Part shown: positions 8,283 through 19,926 of the stretch, piece by piece
Layout: the number at the start of each line of letters is the position of its first letter
Position numbering within the stretch: position 1 is the stretch's first letter
NCBI RefSeq assembly: GCF_016862895.1
Contig: NZ_BONV01000051.1
Coordinates: 1-64,000 of the forward strand
From: Planotetraspora kaengkrachanensis
GTDB lineage: Bacteria; Actinomycetota; Actinomycetes; Streptosporangiales; Streptosporangiaceae
DNA length: 64,000 nucleotides
Direction of reading: 5' to 3'
Program-made: the position numbers and the translations under genes
The notes under the pieces: generated by a model
What the model was told of the DNA's origin: nothing
Seen by the model: the letters and a program-made list of their open reading frames with translations, nothing else
Databases searched by the model: none

Positions 8283-8670
8283 CACCGGGCGTCGTCACAC
8301 CGGGCATCGTCGCGTGGCCGTGGACGCCTGTGCGGCCGGAGGATCCGGTGACGTACGGCGACCGTGATGGCAAAGCCGTACGCAGCCTTTACGCCGGTCC
8401 ACAGCTTGGCGGCTCAGGAAATCGGGAACTCCCGGAGTGCGGAACCTCTCCTTCACCTCAGCCGGAGTCGCCGGGTCCAACGCGCGTGCGGGCGCGTCCG
8501 GGGACGAAGGCCGAAGACGGGGCGTCCCGGGGGGTGTACCCCGGGGCGCCCCGTCACCAGAAGACTCGCCAGGAGAGCCGCGCCTGCGGACGCGTTCACT
8601 AGAGTGTCGGGGTGCCGCCCGGCCCCGGCCGTAGCGGGCCGGACGAGTGCGGCGCTGCCCTGGAGGATCT
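8283..8670. other. intergenic region between ABC exporter and hutF
   Basis: No convincing coding frame in 388 bases. It contains an 8-base inverted repeat CGTACGGC/GCCGTACG (8352-8359, 8375-8382), the long hairpin at 8516-8555, and a TAGAGT hexamer at 8600-8605 that could serve as a -10 box for hutF although no clear -35 accompanies it. Confidence 0.6.
8516..8555 (+). terminator. 17-bp GC-rich hairpin, probable terminator
   Basis: Arms 8516-8532 and 8539-8555 pair along 17 bases with a single G-U wobble and a 6-base loop (GGTGTA). There is no T-run after it, as is frequent for hairpins at actinobacterial gene ends. It separates the ABC exporter from hutF and lies about 230 bases after the exporter stop, so it may instead belong to the hutF leader. 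Confidence 0.55.
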
Positions 8671-10014
8671 GTGCGCGTGACCTACTGGTGCGAGATGGCG
8701 TGGCTGCCGCCAGGTGAGGTCGTGGAGAGCGTGGCCGTGATCGTCGACGGCGCGCGCGTCGCCGAGGTGCATGCCGGCGTCCCTGCCCCGCCCGGAGCCG
8801 TGCTGCTGACCGGGCTGACCCTTCCCGGACTCGCCAACGGCCACTCGCACGCGTTCCACCGGGCGCTGCGCGGTCACACGCAGGTCGGCAGGGGCAGCTT
8901 CTGGACGTGGCGCGAGCAGATGTACGGCGTGGCGGCCCGGCTCGATCCTGACACCTACCTGGACCTGGCCAGGGCGGTCTACGCGGAGATGGCACTGGCC
9001 GGGATCACCTGTGTCGCCGAGTTCCACTACCTGCACCACGGCCCCGGCGGCGTGCCGTACGACGACCCCAACGTCATGGGCCACGTCCTGGTGCGCGCGG
9101 CCCGGGAGGCCGGTCTGCGGATCGTGCTGCTCGACACGTGCTATCTCACCGGCGGAATCGGCAACGCCCTCACCGGCCCCCAGGTGCGCTTCGGCGACGG
9201 CGACGCGGACGGCTGGGCGTCGCGGGCCGAGGAACTGGCGCTGGCGTACGAGGGGCAGGAGGACGTGGAGATCGGCGCCGCGATCCACTCCGTGCGCGCG
9301 GTGCCGCCGGAGCAGATGCACGTGGTCGTCGACTTCACCCACCGGCACTCGGGGCCGCTGCACGTCCACGTGTCCGAGCAGCGCGCCGAGAACGAGGCGT
9401 GTGTCGAGGCCTACTCCGCCACTCCCGTGCAGGTGCTGCATGATCACGGCGTCCTCGGGCCGCGCTCGACCGCCGTGCACGCGACGCACCTGTCGGACGT
9501 GGACGTGGCGCTGCTCGGCGGCTCGACCACGCACGTGTGCATGTGCCCGACGACCGAGCGCGACCTCGCCGACGGCATCGGGCCGGCCCGCCGCCTGTTC
9601 GACGCCGGGTCGCCGATCACGCTGGGCTCCGACAGCCAGGCGGTGGTCGACCTGTTCGAGGAGGCCAGGGCCGTCGAACTGGACGAGCGCCTGGCCACCA
9701 TGGAGCGCGGGCACTGGCGCGCCGCCGACCTGCTGAACGCCGCCACCGCCGCGGGCCACGCGTCGCTGGGCTACCCCGACGCGGGCAGCCTGGTCCCGGG
9801 AGCCTGGGCCGACCTGGTGTCCGTCCGCCTCGACTCGGTCCGTACGGCGGGGGCGACCCGGCCGACGGCCGCGGAGTCCGTGGTGTTCGCGGCGACGGCG
9901 GCGGACGTCCACTCGGTGGTCTCGGGCGGCCACGTGATCGTGCAGGACGGACGGCACGTGCTCGGCGACGTCGGCGCCCTCCTGCGTGACGCCGTCGCAC
10001 GGGTCCGGGCGTAG
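8671..10014 (+). CDS. hutF: formimidoylglutamate deiminase HutF
   Basis: Amidohydrolase-superfamily enzyme of about 447 residues converting N-formimino-L-glutamate to N-formyl-L-glutamate plus ammonia in histidine degradation. The metal site is visible as [11 protein letters not shown] near the N-terminus, HVHVSEQ, HATHLSD and [13 protein letters not shown]. The [17 protein letters not shown] segment is typical of HutF. GTG 8671 has GGAGG 4 bases upstream; GTG 8677 is an equally possible start. The gene is followed 68 bases later by hutI, the preceding step. HutF commits the pathway to formylglutamate, so a hutG-like amidohydrolase is expected elsewhere; hutU and hutH are not in the window. 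Confidence 0.92.
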   Translation: MRVTYWCEMAWLPPGEVVESVAVIVDGARVAEVHAGVPAPPGAVLLTGLTLPGLANGHSHAFHRALRGHTQVGRGSFWTWREQMYGVAARLDPDTYLDLARAVYAEMALAGITCVAEFHYLHHGPGGVPYDDPNVMGHVLVRAAREAGLRIVLLDTCYLTGGIGNALTGPQVRFGDGDADGWASRAEELALAYEGQEDVEIGAAIHSVRAVPPEQMHVVVDFTHRHSGPLHVHVSEQRAENEACVEAYSATPVQVLHDHGVLGPRSTAVHATHLSDVDVALLGGSTTHVCMCPTTERDLADGIGPARRLFDAGSPITLGSDSQAVVDLFEEARAVELDERLATMERGHWRAADLLNAATAAGHASLGYPDAGSLVPGAWADLVSVRLDSVRTAGATRPTAAESVVFAATAADVHSVVSGGHVIVQDGRHVLGDVGALLRDAVARVRA

Positions 10015-10082
10015 ATCGTCCGGAATCAGCGGTTTGCGCCCCGCGTACGGTGGCGAGGATAGGGAATCGTGGAGCGAGGCCG

Positions 10083-11231
10083 ATGACTTCAACGGTGTTC
10101 GACGGGATCGGGCTGCTGTACACGGCGGACCCGTCCCGCGAGGAGATCGAGGACGCCGCGGTGGTGGTGGAGGACGGCGTCGTCCGATGGATCGGGCGGT
10201 CCGCCGACGCGCCCGCGGCCGACGAGCGGGTGGACGCGGAGGGACGCGCGGTGATCCCCGGGTTCGTGGACAGCCACGCGCACCTGGTGTTCGCCGGAGA
10301 CCGCACCGCCGAGTTCGCCGCGCGGATGGCCGGGCAGCGCTACTCGGCCGGCGGCATCCGCACCACGGTCGCCGCGACCAGGGAGGCGACCGTACCGGAA
10401 CTGGCCGCCACCACCGCGCTGCTGGTGACCGAGATGACCGCGCAGGGCACGACGACCTTCGAGATCAAGAGCGGTTACGGCCTGACGGTCGAGAGCGAGC
10501 GGCGCTGCCTGGAGATCGCCGGCCAGTTCACCACGGAGACGACCTACCTCGGGGCCCATGTGGTGCCCCCGGAGGTGTCGCCCGATGACTACGTCCGCAC
10601 CGTGACCGGCCCCATGCTGGACGCGTGCGCGCCCCACGCGCGATGGATCGACGTGTTCTGCGAGCGCGGCGCGTTCGACGAGGAGCAGAGCAGGGAGATC
10701 CTGGGCGCGGGGATCAAGGCAGGCCTCCGGGCGAGGATCCACGCCAACCAACTGGGTGAGGGCCCGGGCGTGCGGGTCGCCTGCGAGATGGGAGCGGCGT
10801 CGGCCGACCACTGCACCCATCTGACCGACGCGGACGTCGCCGCCCTGGCGGACTCCGGCGTGGTCGCGACACTGCTGCCCGGAGCGGAGTTCTCCACGCG
10901 GTCGCCCTATCCGGACGCCCGCCGGCTGCTCGACGCCGGGGTCGCCGTCGCGCTCGCCACCGACTGCAACCCGGGCTCCTCCTTCACGACGTCCATGCCG
11001 TTCTGCGTGGCCCTGGCCGTGCGGGAGATGCGGATGACGCCGCTCGAGGCCGTACGCGCGGCCACCCGCGGCGGGGCGCAGGCTCTGCTGCGCGACGACG
11101 TCGGCACGCTGCGGGAGGGCGCCCAGGCCGATCTCGTGATGCTGAACGCGCCGTCCTACGTCCATCTCGCCTACCGGCCGGGGGTTCCTCTGGTGGCCCA
11201 GGTGTGGCGGTCGGGCCGCAGAGCCGTTTGA
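10083..11231 (+). CDS. hutI: imidazolonepropionase HutI
   Basis: 382-residue amidohydrolase hydrolysing imidazolone-5-propionate to N-formimino-L-glutamate. Motifs in order: [12 protein letters not shown] (metal His-x-His), [28 protein letters not shown] and [10 protein letters not shown] (metal Asp). ATG 10083 was chosen for the GGAG 8 bases upstream; an upstream in-frame ATG at 10050 is less well supported. It forms a pair with hutF and is followed by a 233-base gap before the sigma-factor gene. Confidence 0.93.
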   Translation: MTSTVFDGIGLLYTADPSREEIEDAAVVVEDGVVRWIGRSADAPAADERVDAEGRAVIPGFVDSHAHLVFAGDRTAEFAARMAGQRYSAGGIRTTVAATREATVPELAATTALLVTEMTAQGTTTFEIKSGYGLTVESERRCLEIAGQFTTETTYLGAHVVPPEVSPDDYVRTVTGPMLDACAPHARWIDVFCERGAFDEEQSREILGAGIKAGLRARIHANQLGEGPGVRVACEMGAASADHCTHLTDADVAALADSGVVATLLPGAEFSTRSPYPDARRLLDAGVAVALATDCNPGSSFTTSMPFCVALAVREMRMTPLEAVRAATRGGAQALLRDDVGTLREGAQADLVMLNAPSYVHLAYRPGVPLVAQVWRSGRRAV

Positions 11232-11464
11232 TCATCCTCTACCGGGGTAATCGGTCTTTTTCTGGGGATCACATCCTCCTTGGGGATGAATCCGAAACCA
11301 TTCCGCGGGCGTATTAATTTAGGGAATCTTTGCCCCGCATAAACCGTTGTCAGGTTCAGGACGTCGAAGTCGAGGAATCCGTGTTCACTCGCGGGGGAAC
11401 CGGCTCCGGGGGCCGGCTTCTAACACGGTGCAGACTGCGGCGCGGCGGAACGAGGTGCCATCGA

Positions 11465-12400
11465 ATGGCGACGGGGAATCGGACGCAGGATCAGCAGGTA
11501 TCCGACCGGGATCTGTTGGGGACATATCTCGCCGAGATCGGGCGGGTGCCGCTTTTGACCGCGGAGCAGGAGGTCGAGCTCGCCAAGCGCATCGAGGCCG
11601 GCCTGCTCGCGGAGCACCTGCTCGACGGCGGCCGGGCGGAGCCCAAGGTCTCCGATGCGGCCGATGAGGAGCTTGAGCGCATAGCGATTTCCGGCAGGCG
11701 GGCCAAGGACGAGTTCATTCAGGCCAACCTGCGTCTCGTGGTCGCCGTGGCGAGGAAGTACTCGGGGCGGGGGATGCCCCTGATCGATCTCGTCCAGGAG
11801 GGGAACCTGGGCCTGGTCCGGGCGGTCGAGAAGTTCGACTACCAGCGGGGGTACAAGTTCTCGACCTACGCCACGTGGTGGATCAGGCAGTCGGTGGGCC
11901 GCTCGATCCACGAGCAGGCGCGCCCGGTGCGCCTCCCCACGCACGCCGGGGAGCAGATGACACGCCTGATGCGCGTCCGCAGGGACATGCTGGCCGAGTT
12001 CGACGCCGAGCCGACGGACGCCGATCTGGCGGCGGTGCTCGACCTGCCGATCGAGCGGGTGCAGGAGCTGCGCCGGTGGGCCTCGGATCCGGTGTCCCTC
12101 CAGCTCGGCGTGGGCGACGAGGACGAGACCGAGCTCGGCGACATGATCGCCGATGAGACGTGGGCGGATCCGGAGCAGCAGGCGCTCGCGACGCTGGAGA
12201 AGGAGCGCCTCGAGGAGTGGCTGACCGGGCTCGAAGGCCGGACCCGCGAGATACTCCGCTGGCGTTACGGCCTCGTCGACGGCCGTGAGCACACCCTCAC
12301 CGAGGTGGGCGAGCGCTACGGCATCGGCCGTGACCGGGCCAGGAGGCTGGAGCGGGACGCGCTGTCGCGGCTGCGGAAGATGGCCACCGCGGCGGCCTGA
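11465..12400 (+). CDS. group-2 RNA polymerase sigma-70 factor
   Basis: 311 residues with regions 1.2 (DRDLLGTYLAEIGRVPLL), 2 (NLRLVVAVARKYSGRGMPL, YKFSTYATWWIRQSVGRSI), 3 and 4 but no region 1.1, so it is a HrdB/SigA-like non-principal factor. The region 4.2 helix reads YGIGRDRARRLERDALSRL, departing from the near-invariant R-E-R-I-R-Q-I-E of housekeeping factors, which suggests altered or relaxed -35 contacts (inference). ATG 11465 has GAGGTG 8 bases upstream; the open frame begins at 11330 but that part is not sigma-like. An intrinsic terminator follows. Confidence 0.9.
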   Translation: MATGNRTQDQQVSDRDLLGTYLAEIGRVPLLTAEQEVELAKRIEAGLLAEHLLDGGRAEPKVSDAADEELERIAISGRRAKDEFIQANLRLVVAVARKYSGRGMPLIDLVQEGNLGLVRAVEKFDYQRGYKFSTYATWWIRQSVGRSIHEQARPVRLPTHAGEQMTRLMRVRRDMLAEFDAEPTDADLAAVLDLPIERVQELRRWASDPVSLQLGVGDEDETELGDMIADETWADPEQQALATLEKERLEEWLTGLEGRTREILRWRYGLVDGREHTLTEVGERYGIGRDRARRLERDALSRLRKMATAAA

Positions 12401-12460
12401 CGTCCGGCCGGGCCGTGGCCGGAAACCTCCGCGACGCACGGGGGCAGGTTTTTTCCCCGA

Positions 12461-12490
12461 ACGCGCACCCTTAGGGGTGCGCGTTTTGCG
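12461..12490 (+). terminator. intrinsic terminator after the sigma-factor gene
   Basis: ACGCGCACCC (12461-12470), loop TTAG, GGGTGCGCGT (12475-12484) pair over 10 bases and run into TTTT (12484-12487). This is a textbook Rho-independent terminator, 61 bases after the sigma stop. Confidence 0.85.
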
Positions 12491-12533
12491 TTCGCCGGAG
12501 CTGTCCGAAACCTCCCTGTAACGCTCGTTCCCT

Positions 12534-12575
12534 GTGTTTCACAGATGTGAAACACGAAGAGGCGTGACCTGAAAC
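12534..12575 (+). promoter_or_regulatory. GlnR-like operator upstream of amtB
   Basis: A perfect 9-bp dyad GTGTTTCAC-AGAT-GTGAAACAC spans 12534-12555. Read as the actinobacterial GlnR box gTnAC-N6-GAAAC it gives TTCAC (12538-12542), six bases, GAAAC (12549-12553), with one mismatch. A further GAAAC lies exactly 22 bases on (12571-12575). GlnR normally activates the amtB-glnK-glnD operon under nitrogen limitation, and this position about 120-160 bases upstream of amtB fits that. Confidence 0.65.
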
Positions 12576-12693
12576 GGCGGAAGAACACGCTGTCGCCAAC
12601 GTCAGTGCGCCCGCCGGCCGATGATGCCCCGGACGAAGCCACTGCGGGAGTGATAACCGGCCACACGGCAAATTTGTAAGGAGGGCCGCGTCG

Positions 12694-14345
<1,652 letters not shown>

Positions 14346-14349
14346 CCGG

Positions 14350-16662
14350 ATGATGAGGGGGGAAGCCCGTTCGTTCGCCGCGGCCCGCAAGGATCGGGCC
14401 GCGGACATCGACAGGTGGCTCACCGATCTGTTCCGCACTGCGGGTGCGCAGCCGTACGCGCGTGAGGGACGGGCCGGTTCGGGCGGCAAGGGCGGACTCC
14501 CCGACGAACGAGGCACGCCCGGTCCCAACGGGATCGGAGGCGTCGCCCTCATGGCGGTCGGCAGCCTGGGGCGAGGAGAACTCGCCCCAGGCAGCGACCT
14601 CGACCTGGTGCTGCTCCACAACGGCCACGACGACGTCGCGCGGATCGCGGACCGTATCTGGTACCCCATCTGGGACTCCGGGATCGGGCTGGACCATTCG
14701 GTCCGCACGGTCGACGAGGCCGTGAAGGTCGCACGCGAGGACCTCAAGGCCGTGCTCGGGCTCATCCAGGCGCGCCACATCGTGGGCGATCCCGAGCTCA
14801 CGCGCGCGGCCCGCGAGGCCGTCCTCGCGGAATGGCGGGCCGACTCCCGGCGCAGGCTCGGCGAGCTCAGGAGCGCGGTCGACCAACGCGCCGAGTCGAG
14901 CGGTGAACTGGCCTTCCTCCTCGAGCCCGACCTGCGGGACTCCCGGGGCGGCCTGCGCGACGTGCAGGCGATGCAGGCCGTCGCCGCGGCCTGGGTCGCC
15001 TCCGCTCCGGGCCCGCGCGTGCGTGAGGCCTACGAGTTCTTGCTGGACATCCGCCACGGCCTGCAGCTGGTCACCGCACGCGGCGCGGACCGCCTGGTCC
15101 TCCAGGAACAGGACGCCGTCGCCGGGACCCTCGGCCTGCTGGACGCGGAGGCGCTGATGCGCCGGCTCGCCGAGGCCGGCCGTACGGTCTCCCACTCGTT
15201 CGACGCCACCTGGCGGACCGTCGACCGGCTGCTTTCCGGCCCCGTGCCGCGCGGCCGGCGTCCGCTCGCCGACGGCGTGGTGGAGCACGGCGGCGAGGTC
15301 GTCCTGGCCCGCGGGGTGAGCCCGCGCAAGGATCCGACGCTCGTGCTCCGCGCCGCGGCCGCCGCCGCGGAGGCCGGGCTGCCCCTCGCGCCCGCCACCG
15401 TCTCCGTGCTCGCCGGGCAGTCGGCTCCCATCGACGTGCCGTGGCCCGAGGAGGCCCGTGCCGCTCTCGTGGCGTTGCTCGGTGCGGGCCGCGCCGCCGT
15501 ACCGGTGTGGGAGGAGCTGGACCAGGCGGGCATCCTGGTGCGCCTGCTGCCCGACTGGGAGCGCGTACGGCACCGCCCGCAGCGCAATCCCGTGCACCGC
15601 TACACGGTCGACCGGCATCTGATCGAGACCGCGGCGGGGGCCGCGGCGTTCACCCGCGAGGTCTCGCGGCCCGACCTGTTGCTGATCTCCGCGCTCCTGC
15701 ACGACATCGGCAAGGGATGGCCGGGCGACCACTCGACGACGGGCGAGGTCGTCGCCCGCGACATCGGCGTCAGGATGGGCCTGCCCCCGGCCGACGTCGA
15801 GATCGTGGCCACCGTCGTCCGCCACCACCTGCTGCTGCCCGAGACCGCGACCCGGCGGGACCTCGACGATCCGGTGACCATCGCCCGGGTGGCCGAGGCC
15901 GTCGGATCGCGTGAGGTCCTCGAACTGCTCGCGGCCCTCGCCGTCGCCGACGGGACCGCCACCGGCCCGGCCGCGTGGAACGCCTGGAAGGCCTCCCTCG
16001 TGTCCGACCTGGTCCGCCGGGTCAGGTCGGTGTTGTCCGGCACTCCGCCGACGCCCGCGCCCGTCCTGTCGCCGGAACAGGCTGCGCTCGCTCGGCACGG
16101 CGGCGGTGCCGTACGGGTCAACAAGGGCGCCGTCACCGTGGTCGCGCCCGACCGGCCCGGTCTGCTGTGGCGGGCGGCGGGCGTGCTGGCCGCGCACCGG
16201 ATGGTCGTGCGGTCGGCGTCCGCCGCGTCCGCGGGGTCCACCGCGGTGATCGAGTTCGTCGTCGTGCCCGAGTACGGCACACCCCCCGACCCCGCGACGC
16301 TGGAGGCGGACCTCCGCCTGGTGCTCGCCGGGCGGCTCGACATCGAGGCGAGGCTGGCCAGGCGGACGAGGTCGATGCGGCCGCCCCGGGTGCCGGTTGC
16401 GCCTCCCCGCGTCACGCTCATCGACGACGCGTCCAACACGGCGACCGTGGTCGAAGTACGCGCGCACGACCGGCCGGGGTTGCTGTGGAAGATCGGGCGG
16501 GCCTTCGGCGAATGCGGTCTTGACGTGAGGGCTGCTCGCGTAGAGACTCTCGGCGCAGAGGCCGTTGACGTCTTCTACGTGGTGGACCGGACCGGCCAAC
16601 CCATCGCTGACGAGGGACAACGCGCCCAGGTACGCGAGCACGTGCTGGCCGCCCTGCGGTGA
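14350..16662 (+). CDS. glnD: PII nucleotidylyltransferase GlnD
   Basis: 770 residues, slightly shorter than the proteobacterial enzyme. The nucleotidyltransferase domain has GSLGRGELAPGSDLDL (about 75-90). The HD hydrolase domain has LLHDIGKGWPGDHS with His451-Asp452. Two C-terminal ACT domains (about 595-670 and 700-765) begin VVAPDRPGLLWR and VRAHDRPGLLWK and would sense glutamine. It modifies and demodifies GlnK; in actinobacteria the reaction is usually adenylylation. Two ATG codons in tandem mark the start. Confidence 0.95.
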   Translation: MMRGEARSFAAARKDRAADIDRWLTDLFRTAGAQPYAREGRAGSGGKGGLPDERGTPGPNGIGGVALMAVGSLGRGELAPGSDLDLVLLHNGHDDVARIADRIWYPIWDSGIGLDHSVRTVDEAVKVAREDLKAVLGLIQARHIVGDPELTRAAREAVLAEWRADSRRRLGELRSAVDQRAESSGELAFLLEPDLRDSRGGLRDVQAMQAVAAAWVASAPGPRVREAYEFLLDIRHGLQLVTARGADRLVLQEQDAVAGTLGLLDAEALMRRLAEAGRTVSHSFDATWRTVDRLLSGPVPRGRRPLADGVVEHGGEVVLARGVSPRKDPTLVLRAAAAAAEAGLPLAPATVSVLAGQSAPIDVPWPEEARAALVALLGAGRAAVPVWEELDQAGILVRLLPDWERVRHRPQRNPVHRYTVDRHLIETAAGAAAFTREVSRPDLLLISALLHDIGKGWPGDHSTTGEVVARDIGVRMGLPPADVEIVATVVRHHLLLPETATRRDLDDPVTIARVAEAVGSREVLELLAALAVADGTATGPAAWNAWKASLVSDLVRRVRSVLSGTPPTPAPVLSPEQAALARHGGGAVRVNKGAVTVVAPDRPGLLWRAAGVLAAHRMVVRSASAASAGSTAVIEFVVVPEYGTPPDPATLEADLRLVLAGRLDIEARLARRTRSMRPPRVPVAPPRVTLIDDASNTATVVEVRAHDRPGLLWKIGRAFGECGLDVRAARVETLGAEAVDVFYVVDRTGQPIADEGQRAQVREHVLAALR

Positions 16663-16824
16663 GGAGAGCGACGATCGGCTTTCCTGTTGGTAACGATTGG
16701 GTGAGCCGACATGCGTACGGCCTCCGGCGCCCTTGACCTTGTGGTCGAATTGTCCCCGCCTGTATAGCTATGTAACTTCATGCTGTCCAGACGCATGAAG
16801 ACATGCCGAAAGATGGCGGGGCCG

Positions 16825-19800
16825 GTGAGCACGGAGCAGTCGAAAAGCGATAAACACGCGCGGAAGAGGCGTTTCGCGCCGCGTAACTGGCGCGTACCCA
16901 CCCGCGTGACGGCCCTCATCGTCGCTCCCACACTCGTGGCCGTGCTCCTCGCCGGCATCCGCGTCGTGGGGTCGATCGAAAGCCTCAACGGATATCAGCA
17001 GGTGAGGCAGAGCGCCGAGTACTCCGTCCGGCTGCGGGACCTGATCCAGCAGCTGGGCCTAGAGCGGGACATCTCCGTTTGGGGACCCAAGAAGAAGATC
17101 AAGCTGGGCACGGGCAAGTCCATCACGCTCGCCCAGCAGACACCGGTCGTGGACGGCCTGGTCAAGCAGGTGAACGCCGATCTCGATGAGATCGACGCCG
17201 GCTACGGAGTCCGCGCCGAGCAGGACGCCGAGCAGGCCGCCACAGGGCTGGCGGGGCTGGGCAACCTGCGGAAAAAGAGGGTGATCGACGGATACACCGC
17301 TCTCATCGCCACGCTCCTGCGACTTCACGACGAACTCGCCCAGACCAGCGACGACCCTGAAGTGGTCGGCGACGCGCGCGCGCTGACCGCGCTCGCCCAC
17401 GCCAAGGAGGAGGCGTCCGAACAGCGGGGGACCCTCACCAGGGAACTGCTGGAGCGCAGGCAGGGGTTCGTCGGCACCGAGCTGACGGACTTCATCGCCT
17501 CCCAGTCGCGGCAGCAGTCGGACACCGACACCTTCATCACCGAGAGTCAGCCTGAGCAGTCCAAGCAACTGGTGACGCTGCTCAGCGACCCGGACGTCGT
17601 CGACGCCGAACTGGCCAAGGCCTGGGCGATCCAGCTCGGGACCCGGAACACGCCGCTGTCCACGTACAACGCGACGACCCGTTCGGAGACCCTGCAGCGC
17701 TGGTTCCAGCACAGCACCAAGACCATCGACCAGATGGCCACCGTCGAGCACCAGGTCTCGGCCGCGGTACTCGACCGGGCGCGGGACCTGCAGTCGTCGG
17801 AACAGCGCAACGTGCTGATCGCCGGTGGCCTGATCCTCGCGCTGCTCCTCCTCGTCCTCGCCACCACCGTCCTCATCGCGCGCTCGATGGTCCGGCCGCT
17901 GCGCCGCCTGCGCGTCGAGGCCCTCGAGATCGCGGGCCTGCGCCTGCCGGACATGGTCCGGCGGATGCGCGAGTCGGACGACACGAGCGAGCCCCATGTG
18001 CGGCCGATCTCCGTCGGCACGGAGGACGAGATCGGTGAAGTCGCCCAGGCCTTCGACGAGGTCCACCGGCAGGCCGTCCGCCTGGCGGCGGAGGAGTCGC
18101 GCCTGCGCGCCAACGTCAACGCGATGTTCGTGAACCTCTCACGTCGCACGCAGACGCTGGTGGAACGGCAGATCGCCCTGATCGACGGTCTGGAGCGAGG
18201 TGAGGAGGACGGACAGCGTCTGTCCGACCTGTTCAAGCTCGACCACCTGGCCACCCGCATGCGCCGTAACAGTGAGAACCTCCTGGTCCTCGCCGGGCAC
18301 GAACCCGCGCGCAAGCGAAGCCAGCCCGCCCGACTGGTGGACGTGGTCCGCGCCTCCCTGTCGGAGATCGAGGACTACGAGCGAGTCACCGTCAAGGTCC
18401 ACCGCAGCATCGCGATCGCCGGGCACGCGGCGAACGACATCGTCCACCTGGTCGCGGAGCTCGTCGAGAACGCCATCGCGTTCTCGCCGCGCAACACCCG
18501 GGTCATCGTGTCGAGCAACCCCGTCGAGGGCGGCGCGGTGATGCTGGGCGTGAGCGACGCCGGCATCGGCATGTCGCCCGAGGAGGTGGCGGACATCAAC
18601 CACCGCCTCGCCGAGCCGCCCACCGTCGACGTTTCGGTCTCCCGGCGAATGGGCCTGTTCGTGGTCGGCCGCCTGGCGCTCCGCCACGGCATCCGGGTGC
18701 AGATGCGCCGCGGCGAGCAGGGCGGCATGATCGCCATGGTGCTGTTCCCCACGGAGATGATCTCCAACGCGGACCAGCCCGCGGCGGCCCAGCCGGCGAC
18801 GGCCACGGTCGGGGCGTTCTCCGACCAGCCACAGGCGGGCGGCTCGTCGACGAGCGGCTTCCAGCCGTGGAGCGCGACTCAGTCGACGCCGGAGGCCCCC
18901 GGGACGTTCGCACCGTGGACCTCCTCCGCTCCGACGCCGCCCTCCAACGGCCTGCCCTCGCGCAGGTCGCCCGGGCGCGACGGCGGGCCGCTCGCGGCTC
19001 GAGGGGGAGCGGGTTCCGACCTGTCCTCGGACTCGGGCGCGTTCACACCCTCCGACTCGGGAGCCTTCTCGAGCAGCGACTCGGGCAGCTTCACCCGTAC
19101 CGACTCGGGCAGCTTCTCGAGCAGCGACTCGGGAAGCTTCGCGCGTACCGACTCGGGAAGCTTCGCGCGTACCGACTCGGGAAGCTTCACGCGCACCGAT
19201 TCGGGAGCTTTCGCACCCTTTGGCGCGCCGCCGGAGGAGACCACGGCCAGCTTCCCCGCGGTGGGCGACACCAACGGCGGACTGCCGGGTCGCCAGCGGC
19301 CGGGGCGTCCCACGTTCACCGAGCACTCCGGGGCGTTCCCCATCATGGAGTCCGGAGCGGCGACGGGACCTCTGCCTGTCGTGGAGGACGCGCCGCTCGA
19401 GCGTGGTGACGAGTACCTGCCGATCTTCGCGGCCGTCGAGTCGGCCTGGTTCCGTCGTCCGGCGCCCAACGGCGCGGGCACCGCGCCGCCGGCCCGGAAC
19501 GACAAGACGGGTCAGGCGGGGAACGGGACGGTGCCGGATCCCGGCGCGTCGCGTCCCGCGGCCGCGGGGACTCCCGGAAGGGAGACGGGTCCCGTCCAGG
19601 GGTCGCCCGATCCGCTCGGCGCGAGTCCTGGCCAGGGAGCCTGGTGGTCCCGTGCGGACAGCGGCTTCGAAAAGGCGGCCGGTGTGGCGAAGGATCCCTC
19701 GCAGGGCGGGGTGACGGCGGCGGGTCTGCCGAAGCGGACGCCGAAGGCCAACCTGGTTCCGGGTTCGGTGGGCGGGGAAACCCCGGCCGCCGCGCCGCGG

Positions 19801-19926
19801 CCCCCGGTGTCGGCCGACGCGGTCCGCAGTCGTCTGTCGAGCTTGCAGCAGGGTGTACGGCGGGGCCGGGCCGATCTGGCCGGCGGGTCCGTCGATGGCT
19901 TGGGTAATGAGGAGGAGGGCTCGTGA
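16825..19926 (+). CDS. cvnA: conservon 1 sensor histidine kinase (CvnA, nitrate/nitrite-sensor-like)
   Basis: Membrane kinase of 1033 residues from GTG 16825 (the open frame begins at 16780; ATG 16813 is another option; no start has a strong RBS). Basic N-terminus, TM1 (VTALIVAPTLVAVLLAG), a 280-residue helical extracellular region of the NIT type, TM2 (LILALLLLVLATTVLIA), HAMP, DHLATRMRRNSENLLVL with candidate His474, and HATPase blocks ELVENAIAFSP and DAGIGM. The last 370 residues are disordered, contain eight 8-residue repeats and end with NLVPGS and LSSLQQGVRRGR blocks shared with the second kinase. In Streptomyces such kinases form membrane complexes with CvnB-D. Confidence 0.9.
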   Translation: MSTEQSKSDKHARKRRFAPRNWRVPTRVTALIVAPTLVAVLLAGIRVVGSIESLNGYQQVRQSAEYSVRLRDLIQQLGLERDISVWGPKKKIKLGTGKSITLAQQTPVVDGLVKQVNADLDEIDAGYGVRAEQDAEQAATGLAGLGNLRKKRVIDGYTALIATLLRLHDELAQTSDDPEVVGDARALTALAHAKEEASEQRGTLTRELLERRQGFVGTELTDFIASQSRQQSDTDTFITESQPEQSKQLVTLLSDPDVVDAELAKAWAIQLGTRNTPLSTYNATTRSETLQRWFQHSTKTIDQMATVEHQVSAAVLDRARDLQSSEQRNVLIAGGLILALLLLVLATTVLIARSMVRPLRRLRVEALEIAGLRLPDMVRRMRESDDTSEPHVRPISVGTEDEIGEVAQAFDEVHRQAVRLAAEESRLRANVNAMFVNLSRRTQTLVERQIALIDGLERGEEDGQRLSDLFKLDHLATRMRRNSENLLVLAGHEPARKRSQPARLVDVVRASLSEIEDYERVTVKVHRSIAIAGHAANDIVHLVAELVENAIAFSPRNTRVIVSSNPVEGGAVMLGVSDAGIGMSPEEVADINHRLAEPPTVDVSVSRRMGLFVVGRLALRHGIRVQMRRGEQGGMIAMVLFPTEMISNADQPAAAQPATATVGAFSDQPQAGGSSTSGFQPWSATQSTPEAPGTFAPWTSSAPTPPSNGLPSRRSPGRDGGPLAARGGAGSDLSSDSGAFTPSDSGAFSSSDSGSFTRTDSGSFSSSDSGSFARTDSGSFARTDSGSFTRTDSGAFAPFGAPPEETTASFPAVGDTNGGLPGRQRPGRPTFTEHSGAFPIMESGAATGPLPVVEDAPLERGDEYLPIFAAVESAWFRRPAPNGAGTAPPARNDKTGQAGNGTVPDPGASRPAAAGTPGRETGPVQGSPDPLGASPGQGAWWSRADSGFEKAAGVAKDPSQGGVTAAGLPKRTPKANLVPGSVGGETPAAAPRPPVSADAVRSRLSSLQQGVRRGRADLAGGSVDGLGNEEEGS
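19027..19218 (+). repeat. eight 24-bp repeats encoding an SDSG(A/S)Fxx octapeptide
   Basis: Eight in-frame 24-base units in the kinase tail encode (S/T)-D-S-G-(A/S)-F-x-x, with x-x being TP, SS, TR or AR. Neighbouring copies differ at a few bases, so units are still recombining or recently expanded. The Ser/Thr-rich acidic units lie in a disordered cytoplasmic tail and could be phosphorylation or docking sites. Confidence 0.9.

Noticed and set aside
19027-19218. CRISPR-like or satellite DNA array
   Set aside because: The 24-base units have no spacers and keep the reading frame, so they are coding repeats.
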